DNA of 64,000 bases from Isoetes taiwanensis (lineage: Eukaryota; Streptophyta; Lycopodiopsida; Isoetales; Isoetaceae): positions 248,001 through 312,000 of the forward strand of contig JAJEKV010000261.1 in assembly GCA_021234155.1 (NCBI GenBank). Direction: 5' to 3'. Positions within the stretch are counted from its first letter, which is position 1. Every line of letters begins with the position of its first letter. The translations under genes and the position numbers were made by a program. Of this stretch, positions 1 to 11,165 are shown one piece after another. The notes under the pieces were generated by a model that worked only from the letters and a program-made list of their open reading frames with translations, was not told the origin of the DNA and ran no database searches.

Positions 1-45
1 GTCAACATTTTGTAACATGCATATTTGATGCCACCTATAAAGTAT

Positions 46-355
46 TAAATTATATGATGCAAGAATCACCTTTAGGGTGTCAAATCATGATCAAGCATCG
101 AGAAATAAACAAAATTTTAAAGGCTAAAAAGAAATCACTTCAGTAATTACCCAAATCAAACAACAAAAAAAAAAAAGAAATAACAAGTAATCGAATTGTA
201 TTATATGACGTAAGAATCGCCTTTAGGTGTCAAATCATGATCAAGCATCAAGAAATAAACAAAATTTTAAAAGCTAAAAAGAAATCACTTCACTAATTGC
301 CCGAGTCTAACAACCACCAAACATAAAAAAGGGAACTAACAAGTAATCGAATTGT
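46..355. repeat. Tandem duplication, two units of about 150 bp
   Basis: The stretch from about 50 to 198 recurs at about 205 to 355 with small differences. Both units carry the same order of landmarks: ATATGA, GTCAAATCATGATCAAGC, AAATAAACAAAATTTTAAA, AAGAAATCACTTCA and the closing CAAGTAATCGAATTG. It is AT-rich and has no credible reading frame. It looks like a local duplication of non-coding DNA. Confidence 0.85.
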
Positions 356-862
356 TTGCCATGCCAAACTCTTCTGCACTACCAAACAAACTAAAAGTGA
401 CCTAACTTTCTCAAAATTAGGACTTTGCCAAAATCTTTTGGTGTGCCTTTTTCTTCTTTTTTTTGCCTTTTTTTTTCGGGGGAGGGTGTCTGTCCCTAGG
501 GAATTAGAAGGAGCTTATGTGGGTTTGTGGCATATTCTAGGTATATGATGGCATATACCTAGGATATGCGGGTGACTGCTCCAAACCTATTGTTCCCCAT
601 AAACTGGTAGTCACTTGCGTTCTGGATCGCGGATGTTTGAACTGGCTAACTGGCAAGGCAGACCAAAGCTCCGATCTTGCATTTCAACAGGCGGAGCTGG
701 GATGTCGAGTGCTTGCATGTGATTTTGCGTCGAGTAGGTTACAATAGATGAGATTGATCGAGTAGGTTAGATTAACTGGTGATCGTTGTTCCCATCTCAC
801 TCACTGGGTTTTGAATATATTAAATCGACATTAAAATAATACAGTGAATCTTTATCTTGCAG

Positions 863-1462
863 GAACCTTCATGCCTTTTCTGAGGGCACTATTTCTTTGG
901 CAGATATACAGGAGAGTGGAAAAGGTACAACAGGTACAACGTAATATCCTCAATCCTCCATCTGCATTTGATGGCACTGAAAGAAAATTATAGCATCAAC
1001 ACAAAATAAGGATTTAATCTTCATAAACTGAGTAGAGTTTCTCTATGGACCATTATATGAGCAACTTACATACTTCAGTGTTTGGAGGAGTTATGCTTTA
1101 TTCCCCTCGTTTACCCTCAACACAAAATATTCTCTCAGAGAAACTTGTCTTCCTTATATGGTATTGCCCTCGACACAGAAGATTCTCTAAGAGAAACTTG
1201 TCTTCCTTGTGTGTAGCAACTGGTTGTATTGAAGGAGTAAGCATTAATATGTTTATTGTTCAAATACTATTAGTAGCTCTAAGCCTCACTATGGCATGAT
1301 ACTTTTGCAGGGGAGCTTCCAAATTCTCCATGGTCACTAAGACACTCACAAATAAATGAGCCTGCAAAGATTAAGGAGTTTCAGCAGGAGTTGGTTATGC
1401 TGGCTGCTCATCTAAATGGAGACCATGCACTTATGAACAATCTTTTTCTAGGAAGACAATGA
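863..1462 (+). CDS. Unrecognised gene fragment, two exon-like blocks (intact copy)
   Basis: Two coding-like blocks follow good splice acceptors. Block 1 (863-993, after CTTGCAG) reads GTFMPFLRALFLWQIYRRVE and on to a stop at 991. Block 2 (1311-1462, after ACTTTTGCAG) is open to a TGA at 1460 and includes SPWSLRHSQINEPAKIKEFQ and then QELVMLAAHLNGDHAL. I do not recognise the protein. The support for coding is that both blocks recur about 1.25 kb downstream with the frame and first stop kept. Block 1 is hydrophobic then basic; block 2 is helix-like and charged. If block 1 is spliced onward, its donor must lie before the stop. No start exon is visible, so this is either the 3' end of a gene beyond the left edge or a duplicated gene fragment. 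Confidence 0.4.
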
Positions 1463-2120
1463 CAGTCTTCTTTTTGCGTGAGGTAGATTATTTGACGTAT
1501 TGATGTTCTTATTTCTTGTCTTTTACAGTATCGCGTCTATCGGTGCTAACTGTGATTTTGACAAATACTTATTAACAGTTCGACTATTTCACAATATTTG
1601 TAAATAAGGTTTGCTGGTATCATCGGAAACCTTACTTCAATATGGAAAGGTTATGGACTGATGCAAGAAGATATCAGAGGATTTATTCTTATAAATTTTA
1701 TTATGGCCTTATTTGGGAAATGATAAAACCCCCTACACAAGACATGATGTGCTCCACTTTCAGATTATGAACATTGTCTGATTAGAAGAAGAATAAGAAT
1801 TAGAAGGAGATCATTTTGTCTCCATTGGGACATTAGACAGGTTTATTGAAGAGAGCTAGTTTGAGGTCAGTTTATCCTCATCGAGGCGTTAGAACAGTTT
1901 TTATTGCAGATGCAATTAGATAATCCTTATTGCAGATATTGTTGTCCCATCTTTGGCAGTTTGTATCCCAGTCAGTGGTGTTCCACCTAGAAGGATGTTG
2001 ATATCACTCAACTAATCATTCTTGCTAACTGTCCAATAAAAAGGTTGGCACTTTTGTTTCATTGGGTTTTGCATACATTGAATCGACATTATAATAATGC
2101 AGTGAATCTTTATGCTGCAG

Positions 2121-2700
2121 GAACCTTCGTGCCTTTTCTGAGCGCACTATTTCTTTGGCAGATATACAGAAGAGTGGAAAAGGTACAACAGATACAACGT
2201 AATATCCTCAATCCTCCGTCTGCATTTGATGGCACTGAAAGAAAATTATAACAGCAACACAAAATAAGGATCTAATCTTCATAAGCTGAGTAGAGTTTCT
2301 CTATGGAGCATTATATGAGCAACTTACAAACTTCAGTGTTTGGAAAAGTTGTGCTTTATTCCCCTCGTTTACCCTCACACAGAAGATTCTCTCAAAGAAA
2401 CGTGTCTTTCTTGTATGGTATTACCCTCAACACAGAGGATTCTTTAAGAGAAACTTATCTTCCTTGTCTGTAGCAACTGGCTGCATTGGAGGAGTAAGCA
2501 TTAATATGTTTCTTGTTCAAATACTATTAGTAGCTCTAAGCCTCACTATGGTATGGTACTTTTGCAGTGGAGCTGCCAAATTCTCCATGGTCACTAAGAC
2601 ACTCACGAATGAATGAGCACACAAAGATTAGGGAGTTCCAGTAGGAGTTGGTTATGCTAGCTGCTCATCTAAATGGAAACCACAATCTTTATCTAGGACA
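2121..2700 (+). pseudogene. Second copy of the unrecognised exon pair, with a stop
   Basis: This repeats the blocks at 863-1462. Block 1 (2121-2251, after GCTGCAG) reads GTFVPFLSALFLWQIYRRVE and ends at the same stop. Block 2 starts at 2568 with ELPNSPWSLRHSRMNE but has a TAG at 2642 where the other copy reads CAG CAG GAG, and the tail is rearranged after AAHLNGN. Intervening intron-like sequence is also duplicated, so the duplication was at DNA level and covers about 700 bp (about 800-1500 and 2050-2760). The stop and indels mark this copy as the decayed one. Confidence 0.45.
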
Positions 2701-2759
2701 GACAATGACAGTCTTCTTTTTGCACGGGGTGGATTATTTGACGTATTGGTGTTTTTACT

Positions 2760-3370
2760 GCCTGTCTTTTGGTGAAGATTAGATCCTTCTTTTGTGTTTG
2801 CTGCTATAATTTTCTTTTGTGTTGTCACATTTGTGATGTAATTCTTTATCTCTTCTCTATAGAATTCAACCAATACCTCATGCTATGTCAGACTTTTTAT
2901 TCAAGACTTATCAAAATGGTGTTTATAATGTAGAAGTGAACAATAATGATCAGTTTGTGCAATCAAAATACGTTATACTTACAGCTGCTTTGCTTGATGC
3001 AAACATACCCTACCATTTTCTCAAAAAGATTTACCTAGTACCTGCTCTAACCTTGATTTCGTAGCATACTTGCCTTGAAAGGGAAGCAAAAATTCAAATC
3101 TCGAGGTTCACCAAATTTAGACACACAATGTTAGAAACGGAATCGTATTCACCTAGAAGTGCCAAGTGTCACATAAAGAGATAGGAATAAAAGAATCGAA
3201 TTTTCCTATAATGTTTATATATGTTTAGAAAGTTAAGGAAGTCATTGCGGTCATGGACTGCATGTAAACTAAAAAGCTAGGTAAGTGCATTAAGTTTCCA
3301 AAATGTTGTTTTGGTCTGGTGTTACATAAGATTTTCTAAGGTTTGTGAGTGTATTCGTATGCTATTTTAG
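2760..3370. other. Intergenic, no gene seen
   Basis: AT-rich single-copy-looking sequence. I see no coding frame, RNA gene or repeat in it. Confidence 0.5.
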
Positions 3371-3386
3371 TATAAATCTGACGTCA
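3371..3386 (+). promoter_or_regulatory. TATA-like box next to a TGACGTCA palindrome
   Basis: TATAAAT at 3371-3377 is followed by the perfect bZIP/CRE-type palindrome TGACGTCA at 3379-3386. It lies about 95 bp upstream of a candidate start codon at 3480. Spacing is reasonable for a plant promoter, although a bZIP site downstream of TATA is unusual, so this may be chance. Confidence 0.25.
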
Positions 3387-3479
3387 GAATATGGGTTTTG
3401 CTGTTTCAGTGGTGTTTAGGCTTTTGTTTGGAAATTGTAGTTTTTAGAAGGCCAGTGCTGGCGATGCCTTCGCGTCCGC

Positions 3480-3557
3480 ATGGAGCGGATGGATCAGAGC
3501 ACAGGGAGTTCCGGCCAGAGCTCAGGAGGCCGTCGGCATGCCGTCTTGCAGTACCAG
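3480..3557 (+). CDS. Candidate first coding exon, unknown gene
   Basis: ATG at 3480 opens a 26-codon frame ([20 protein letters not shown] and on to LQYQ) that ends exactly at a strong donor, CAG followed by GTAAGT at 3558. It is Ser/Gly-rich like the start of many plant regulators. I cannot name it, and I could not find a convincing second exon downstream: 3600-3960 has no frame with clear protein character. It could be an orphan exon of a broken gene. Confidence 0.25.
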
Positions 3558-4013
3558 GTAAGTGTGGTGTCTTGCAGTATACTGAGATTTTAGGGTTTGG
3601 CGGCATCTGGCGGACAGGAGGCGGCGCAGAGTTGAGGAGATGAAGAAAATCTTTCGGCCTTTGAAATTCAGCAGAAAACAGAGTATCAAGGCCAGAACTT
3701 TCGCTCCAAGCAAGCTACCCATCTGATGGATCAACTCGCCCATAAAGCTGTTTGAAGAAACAGATCTGGAATAGAGCTTCCAAGGTCGGCCCAGATAAGC
3801 CCTATGCTTGTTGGGTTCAGCGGGAAATTGATCCATATAATCTTGGGTTCCTCGGATTGAGCAGTTTTTAAAGACAAATCTGGCGGCTTATGCAGCTTTC
3901 AGCTGCGCTTTTTCCTTGGATGTTTCGAAGCTGGCAGTTTCTTGAAGGGTTTTCTGGTGTTTTATTTGCAGCGCTTGCTGGTAGTAGAATAATAATTTGT
4001 TTTCTTAATGCTT

Positions 4014-4137
4014 TGTTCTTGTTGTTGCTTTGTTCTTTGTTCTTTGTTCTTTGTTAATGCTTTGTTCTTTCTTCTTGTTGTTGCTTTGTTCTTTGTTTTT
4101 TGTTCTTGTTGTTGTTGCTTTCTTCTTTGTTTAATTT
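4014..4137. repeat. Low-complexity TTTGTTCTTG-type tract
   Basis: An irregular array of TTTGTTC, TTGTTG and GCTTTG words about 120 bp long. It is a pyrimidine/GT-rich simple-sequence region with no coding sense. Confidence 0.8.
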
Positions 4138-4418
4138 GGTCATGACAGGCTTTGTGGGTCTGCCAATGGCAAGAGGGTTCAAATCCCTCAGTGCCCTTCT
4201 ATGTTTCTTTAATCCGTTTTGACTACATAGCTGACTTGTGGACCATTGGGACGAAATCATATGCTGACATGGAAATGTCAGTTTGACCCCATCAAAGGGT
4301 CAACTGACGGCTATGGTGTCTCCATTTGGAATATGATATGGAATATTCTCCATATCAATGGCTGAAAATGAATAATAAAGAGAACATAGCGATTATCTCA
4401 TCTCCCTTTATGTTGCAT

Positions 4419-4895
4419 AAAGGGAGATGAGGTTGTGTACATCTTGAAGCTAAAAGACATCAACCTCGACAGCAAGCAAAAGAAGGAAGACCCTAGTCTT
4501 CGCAAGTTACTTAAGGCATCTGGACTTAGAATCATATCACTTGTTATTAGGTTAAAAAACTTGTCTTCTAAGTTCATGACAACTAGATCACTATCATCAA
4601 GCACTCTTAATTGAACACCTTCTTGATCTCGCATACTCATTTATGTCTGTATCAAAACACGTCAAGCTTGATGTCTCAAGGGATTTACAGCATTTTCATC
4701 TAGCTTACCAACGGGGGAATTGCAGGTTAAGGTTTTCACTTTGTCGAAGTTAACTTTACGAGCATTTAGGCTAGCAATAAGAGCAGATGACTTAAAGCCT
4801 GTTGAAAAGAGAAACATGCATGTTGGTTCTCCAGATGGAATGTATAGGAACATGTATATATACAAGTGCACAATAATGAAGATCACACTCACTTA
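4419..4895 (+). pseudogene. Coding-like stretches, unrecognised
   Basis: Two plus-strand frames have protein-like composition. The first (about 4430-4612) includes GDEVVYILKLKDINLDSKQK and ends at a TGA. The second (about 4674-4895) includes SLPTGELQVKVFTLSKLTLR and then RADDLKPVEKRN. A third open stretch at 5020-5208 (HLPKKGHRQLRPFKLEHTIS) may belong with them. I recognise no family, and no consistent splice sites join them. They may be fragments of a decayed gene or chance. Confidence 0.2.
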
Positions 4896-5209
4896 AAGCA
4901 GTATCTCAATATATCATCCTTCCTAATCTTTGGGATGCCAATACATTTGAAATGATCAAGACAGCCCATTACAAACTATAATAGAAGCAGTACATATTAT
5001 TACAGCACTGCAATAGTACATGTTACACTTGCCAAAGAAAGGACATAGACAATTGCGTCCATTCAAACTGGAGCACACCATCTCGGAATTGAAACAAGCA
5101 GATGGGCCCAGGAGGAGCGTGAAGATAAGGTGTGTCATTGTTGCTAAAATTGAGGATGAATGCCACACTCTTCAGATTTGTCTAGCATTTGTGAATATCC
5201 AAGGATGAT

Positions 5210-6838
5210 ACTTCGACTTGACTATGCCGAATCAACTGCTACATGCACTCTTCCAAATGCATGCGGTAATGACACTATCATCATATATCACGTAGGTTCT
5301 CGATTTGCGAGCTCATTTGCATCCTAGGTGTTTTTTTAGTCCTATACATAATGAGTTTGTTGTGCTCTTTCTTTCTGTTTGGGTCCCATAAACATTTTGA
5401 TCTGCATGAACAATAGAAGTCAATTCAATTCAATTTGATTGTTTATCAACTCATTGACAAGCATGCATGACAAACGTAGACGCAACTACGTTCTATAATC
5501 CAAACTATACAGGCGCAGAGTGGACACGACCTTGAGCCTCAAAAATAGTCATCTGCTATGTGCTTTATCAGTAGACACTAGAAGCGTCGATGAAGAGTAT
5601 TGCAAGGTAAAATTCTATTTGTTCGATGCGTTTGTTGTGTAGGGGTACAACCTTTTATAGTTTTACTATTTAGAGTTATGGGACTTTAATATCTATTGAT
5701 GAAAGGGTGATAGCATACATACTATCCGGTGATGAAACAAATGCACTGAAGAAGTCTTTCTTTTCTTTTTCCCCAGAAAGAATCAAATATTTTCATTAGA
5801 GACTATTCTAAATTGTTTGTCCTCCCTAATTATTCTTTTCATATCCAATTATCGATCTCTCTCATATCTAGAGAATATTTTAAAAGAGATTCAATAAACA
5901 AACAAATGGAAAGAAATGAATAATCATCCCCATTCTTTTATTTTTCTGAATAATTAGAATAATGAGAGAGGCGAGGAAAAATGACAAAGGAGAAGCCAGC
6001 TAACACGACCCATGTAGCAAGCTACACCAAGTAGGAAGTGAAGAATGATTAGTTCGTAGGGACCACCATTGTGTAGCCATTCATCAATGGAAGATGTTTC
6101 CCAGATAGGGTAGAAGTGTAAATCCCTAGTATTTTCTCCCACAAGGATTGATTCCCCTTCCTTTTGATGTCAATTTAACACAATATCATTGAAATTCCCC
6201 TTAAGATCATTGCAGTTTCTCCTTGGGTGGTCATAAGATGGCCTATGGCGACGAGTCCAATCACTCACTCTATCTGTCAACTGGATTTTTTTGTTTCTTC
6301 TCGAATTTTTTTTTTTGAATAATTCAGGATTTATCTTATCGTTTTTGAATAAGAATCAAGAAGTGATCCTCCTAGCCAGTATCTTACTGCAATGATTCTT
6401 GCTAGGAAGAATGCTGATATTTTTCAACCCACATGTACTACCGTTGCATGTATGCAACTGTTTATCTATATCATCCCACCTACTTTGAATATATAAAACA
6501 ATCTAAAGAAGATCTCAATTCCCATGGTTACTTATATTTCATTGAGTCTACAATTGCACATTGTATTGTTTTGAAGGACCAAAAAAAATTATCAACAAAG
6601 GTAGAAGTTACAACGATGTACATTGTTGTCTCATCAACGTCTTTAGGTACCATAATTGGTAATTGGATAAATAGAATAGCAAGCTTACCTCTGTCTTGCA
6701 TCGGTTTTAAATCTTAGGATAAACTCATTCAGAATAAGAACTTCATGTCTTCTAAGTTCTACTGACATATATTATTATTATAACTGTCCACCAACAGACA
6801 AGGATAAGCATGTGTATTTAAGTGGAATCCATAGTCAG
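5210..6838. other. Intergenic, no gene seen
   Basis: AT-rich sequence with short T-runs. No coding frame, RNA gene or repeat stands out. Confidence 0.5.
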
Positions 6839-7088
6839 ATAGCACCTCGTTTATAAGATTTATTAGACTTGTCTTTTACAAGGCCTTTCCTACATTCCTC
6901 AACCCACCCTTCATTTGTAAAGTATTTAGATCATCACATTTCATCATCGCTAGTGAATTTCAGATATCACCTTGTTTGTTAAATTTATTAAAATTGTCTT
7001 TTATGAGGTCTTTCCTACATTCCTCAATCCTTCCTTCATTTGTAGAGATTTAGATGATCACATTTCATCATTGCTAGTGAATTTCAAA
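6839..7088. repeat. Tandem duplication, two units of about 125 bp
   Basis: The segment 6839-6961 is repeated at 6962-7088. Shared landmarks in order are TATCACCT or AGCACCTCG, TTATTA, TTGTCTTTTA, GGCCTTTCCTACATTCCTC or its variant, CCTTCATTTGTA, ATCACATTTCATCAT and GCTAGTGAATTTCA. The copies differ by scattered substitutions. No coding sense. Confidence 0.85.
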
Positions 7089-7683
7089 TTTCCTTCGACT
7101 CTATTCCCTCTAAAACCTTTCAAGGCTTGCTTGTATTGGGCCCATAGATGCATGATGATTGAATGCTCGTTAAGAGCATGGTCTCAATTTAGAGCTTGAA
7201 AAGCATTTTAAAAGAGCAAATTCATTGGCATACAGAAATAAATCATGTCTTTGTCTTTGCTAATTTCTCAGAAAAAGACATTTGCTAGTAGCCATTTGCT
7301 AGTAGCCCTGGCAAAAGAAAAAAACAAGATGATTGCTAGTCGCCCAAGTTGATTCTTAGCCAAAGAGGGTAGGACGAGGAATTGAAGCCATAAGCAAGTA
7401 GGAAGAGGAAGAGAATATTAAAATTGAGACTAAGAGGTAAAGTTTAGTAGTCTCATTATCTTAATTGGCAAAAATAGAACAACATGTGGATTTTTGAAAT
7501 TCCAATAGCTGGGTTTCAAATTTATATGTATATTCTTTTACACAAAAATTTATATACGCTCAACCAATAATTTGGTTGTAATTGAATAGATAACATAATG
7601 GTTGTAATCAAATAGACAACGTAATCAAAGTTTGGATGATGAAACTAATCTCACAAAACTTGATGCCTTTTGCAAAGACAAGA

Positions 7684-8352
7684 TCATTCCAATTGTTGTG
7701 AATGACTTTCTACTTCTTCCTTTGATTTACCACTCTTCTTGGGAAGCAACGCTTGGTTAATATTTGGTAAAACTCCACCAGATGCAATCACTACACTACC
7801 AAGCAACTTAACGAGCTCCTCATCATTTCTTATAGCTAGTTGAATATGTCTGGGAAGAATTCGAGTCTTCTTGTGATCACGAGCTGCATTTCCTGCTAGT
7901 TCTAACACCTGCATTTTAAAGGGGGGGAATGAGTGTGAGAGAGAGTATTCAATGTGCAAATAAAAAGAAAACAAGACAAAGAGGAGAAGAAGAAGAAAAA
8001 GATCAAGCAAATTTTAGGTCAGATTGGATAGGCTACAAGGTACAAGAATTCAAACAAAATTGCCAAAATAAAACGCTAGGAAAAGATTGCACAAAAGAAA
8101 ACGGAAAACCTAGAAAGCCCAAAATCCTTTTTTTTTTGGTAATTCTCCCCGTTAGGTTACCTCGGCAGCAAGGTATTCAAGAACGGCAGCCATGTAAACG
8201 GGAGCTCCGGCGCCGACACGGTCTGCATATTTGCCGGCCTTGAGAAATCGAGCGATTCTTCCCACAGGAAATTGAAGGCCAGCTTTTTTCGATCGGGAAA
8301 CGGATTGGGATTTAGGCTTACCGCGACCTCCAGATGCGCCTGTAGTGCTCAT
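7684..8352 (-). CDS. Histone H2A, H2A.X-like, two exons
   Basis: A core histone of the nucleosome. Exon 1 is 8352-8161 (64 codons) and exon 2 is 7908-7684; the intron 8160-7909 starts GTAACC and ends TGCAG, splitting the protein between LAAE and VLELAGN. The joined protein is 138 residues. Visible hallmarks are [20 protein letters not shown], the L1 loop [31 protein letters not shown], the acidic-patch stretch [11 protein letters not shown] and [17 protein letters not shown]. The C-terminus is longer than canonical H2A and ends [13 protein letters not shown]. Plant H2A.X ends in SQ-acidic-hydrophobic (for example SQEF); here Q replaces the acidic residue and an extra E follows. No lysine-rich SPKK tail is present, so it is not the plant H2A.W type. 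The frame is clean across both exons, so it is probably functional. Confidence 0.9.
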
Positions 8353-8392
8353 CCTGCATAAAAAAAATTATCCGCGCCTCTGTTGTGCTGTG

Positions 8393-8400
8393 GATCCGTT
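8393..8400 (-). promoter_or_regulatory. Possible degenerate histone octamer
   Basis: AACGGATC on the minus strand matches 6 of 8 positions of the plant histone-promoter octamer CGCGGATC and lies about 40 bp upstream of the H2A start. That is close for a promoter element, so support is weak. Confidence 0.2.
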
Positions 8401-8433
8401 AAATTAAGCTTCTGTAAGAGCTCTAAAAAGAGA

Positions 8434-8611
8434 GCTATAAAAAGGATAAAAGGCAAATAAATATGTTAAAAAAAGGGTTTAGGCTTTAGCGTTGTTGTGT
8501 TCTTTGCTTAATTTATTCATCATGGCTTCTGAACGGAAGCGCAAGGTTAGCAGTTTCGATATCGTGGATGAGTCTGCAGGATCTGGAAAGATGAAGGCTT
8601 TACTGGGTTAA
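8434..8611 (+). other. TATA box and short ORF, divergent from H2A
   Basis: A good TATA box (CTATAAAAAGG, about 8435-8445) lies about 85 bp upstream of ATG 8522, which opens a 29-codon frame beginning MASERKRKVSSFDIVDESAG and ending in TAA at 8609. The basic KRK then acidic pattern resembles the N-terminus of a nuclear protein, but I cannot name the family. A possible donor (AAG then GTTAGC) lies after codon 8. It shares an intergenic region of about 170 bp with H2A. It may be exon 1 of a divergent gene whose rest is missing, since SINE-like sequence starts by 8690. Confidence 0.25.
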
Positions 8612-8689
8612 AGACTTCAAAAAGACTTTACTAGGTGATATAGCCCTAGCAGAACCAGTGTGTTCAAGGCGGCAATAGAACCAGTGTGT

Positions 8690-8765
8690 TCAAGGCGGCG
8701 GCAATAGGAAGGAAGGAAGGTACTTTTATCGTCCACCGAGACCAATCGGTGGGAGGATGGAATAG
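8690..8765 (-). mobile_element. 3' end of SINE-like element with TTCC tail
   Basis: On the minus strand this reads TTGGTCTCGGTGGACGATAA then AAGTACC and a (TTCC)n tail (plus strand GGAAGGAAGG at about 8700-8715). It matches the 3' ends of the elements at 13.66, 15.6 and 43.5 kb. Just upstream on the plus strand is a short tandem repeat of AGAACCAGTGTGTTCAAGGC at about 8650-8695. Confidence 0.5.
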
Positions 8766-9161
8766 TATCTTGACATGAAATGCATTCGTCAGCATTAAGG
8801 CAGTTATTTTTCTATATCTGAACTTATGACAAAAAGATACGCATGTTTAACTTATGTTCTTCAAGTGCAAGACCCTCAACCGATTGGCACATTCAGATGA
8901 TGCATTCGTATTTCGATCACCTCTGGTTGAGAACACTTTGGTTCCTGAACGGGATAACTTGAAATGTTTTCCTTGAGCATGCCTTCTCTGTTGGCAGTGC
9001 ACCTCTAGTTTTTTCATCAGCACTACCACAAACTCTATACAAGCATCACTTAATCCATGCACGTTTCCCGAGAAATTTAAGAACTGAGTAAAGCAGATTG
9101 GTTGCTTAATTGACAGGCTACAAGTTTCTAGAATGCCTGCCAAAAATAGTTCAAATAACAC

Positions 9162-9930
9162 TTAGAACAGTGTGCTTCTCTTGATGTTATTGCTCCATTC
9201 ATACTTCACATGATTTGAAGGACAAAATGGCAAAACAATATGGCAAAACAATTTTACCTGAGCTGATCTTTTGTGGATTGAAAGTTCTCCTCCATCTTAC
9301 AGTGATAGTTCTAAGAGTATAAATATATTAATTGCCAGGGTATGGCATTGGCAGATGATCCTTTCAGGGATATAACATCTTGGAAGTGGATTTCACCAGA
9401 ATGGTTGTTCGCATAGATGCTCCAAACATCATAATGTCCATGTGATAATTAGAACAATCTGTACACAGTCGCTTTTTGTGAGACCAGTGAACGTGCTTGC
9501 AAAGAAGGCACGGGCTGCTAGCTATAAAGAGGCTCGGGGGAGAGCTCAAGGGGCATTCAGTTTTCTGTGCTGAGCTCGTGGTTGGGTGGTGAGTATAGCT
9601 AGCACGTCATTTGTGCGTTTCAGTTTTCTACCTTTCATTTGATGAAAGAGAATCGAGTTGCATATGGCTTCAAGAATCTGTTGGGTTCGTTGTGAAAGGT
9701 GACAGAGAGCTGCAAAATTGTGTTAAATGCTACATCATTCAAAAGAAACGGAAGCAAGATTTACGTTACCTGCAGTCGCCATGAAAGGGTCCGTAAATGA
9801 AAGGGTCCGTAAATGCAAAGAAGAAGAAGAGATAGAAGATGTCTCAGATCCTGGCCGTTGGATTTACCACGATTATTAGCCATATTTTCCTTGATATTTT
9901 CCTTGATAAACGGGCTGTAGCATGTTTAGG
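9162..9930. other. Intergenic, no gene seen
   Basis: Apart from short doublets (GGCAAAACAAT twice near 9230-9255 and GAAAGGGTCCGTAAAT twice near 9783-9814), I see no gene or element here. Confidence 0.5.
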
Positions 9931-10036
9931 CAGATAGTAGTTTTAACGTCACGCCACTAGGCAGCATCCAACTGGACATTTGACCACACACCACACTACA
10001 TTGCTCGGTTGGGCCCTGCCCCCAACCACCTTACAT
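9930..10036 (-). repeat. Dispersed repeat, copy 1
   Basis: About 100 bp nearly identical to 14566-14672: both read AGTAGTTTTAACGTCACGCC, then GGCAGCATCCAACTGGACAT, then the CCACACACCACACTACATTG and GGGCCCTGCCCCCAACCACC words. Oriented on the minus strand it ends in GACGTTAAAACTA plus CTATC, the same kind of tail as the SINE-like family. Confidence 0.75.
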
Positions 10037-10039
10037 TGC

Positions 10040-11165
10040 CTTAAACGAACGGGCTCGCCTTAATGGGCTCGCCCGTTTATTTGCCATAATGCCCCCCCTT
10101 ATTATTTGCCATAGGGGCCTCACATTGGGGTTTAACCCCTTCATCATCAACATCCTTTGATCAGAAGCCAGAGTGGGTCATCTATAATGAATTCATACGG
10201 ACGATCTGGGATTTTATGCGTACTATAAGCGACATCCAAGGGGAATGGCTTCTTGATATAGCTCCACACTACTATGATCTAGGAAATTTTTGGCAGTGTG
10301 AATAGACGTGTTTGCAAAGCAAGAGACGTAAATGTTTGCTTACCTCCCTCCCCCTTCGTTTCTGACCTCTAAGCCAACCCTGTGTTGCTACGTGTTCTTC
10401 ATTCTTTCCCTGGAATGTTGTTCTTTTTTATTAATATTCTGGTTTTGACCTACATTTTGTTATTATATTCTTATTCTAGTCAACATTCTGTATCATATAT
10501 ATTTCAGATGATAGTCATTCATATTTATCACCACATATCTATCACAAAAACGGAACACCTAAATTATTAGCACAATTACATGACAATTTATCTGTATACA
10601 TTCACAATTACATCACAATTCATTTGTATACTCTCATATCAGATATATATCAAAGTTTACAACAAAAAATTGATTCATATCCGAAAATGACTCATATCAG
10701 AGTTTTACAACAATTGATTTCAAACAACTTGCTTAATATCTCAAAAGCTTACAAAAGCGAAAACCTACAAGTCTATCTCTATATTTCTTCCATATCACTT
10801 CTTCATCATTTGTTTCATGAAGTCACTGAAATCATGTGATAAAATGCTTGGCATCACGATAGTGCAATTCTGAAAGGTACCACCTGAGATTCCAATCTAC
10901 AACTGCATACCTAAAACATGCTAACAATAGGAGATGTTTCTCCCAGGATGTCTAGATCATGATTGAGTTGTGCTAAATCTCTATTCAACTCATTTTATTT
11001 CGCTGCTGCAAAAAAAGGAGACAACTCCACAACAGGAGTTACCACACTATCATGACGAAGAGATTACTCTGATACAAGACTGACCGCATTACCATCAGAA
11101 GCCTGAGAGTCATCGATCTTCTTCAACTCGTACTGAAGCAGCACAGACTCGTAGGTCCTCCTACT
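10040..11165. other. Intergenic, AT-rich; no gene seen
   Basis: A stretch of A/T-rich DNA with CACAATTACAT doublets near 10570-10625. The last 250 bp, read on the minus strand, may hold the C-terminal extension of the recombinase remnant next to it (KVRNVFGGKIF at about 11205-11175). Confidence 0.4.

Noticed and set aside
4141-4200. Possible tRNA gene (GAGGG TTCAAAT CCCTC looks like a T-arm)
   Set aside because: The T-arm is perfect, but there is no matching acceptor stem, D-arm or anticodon arm upstream.
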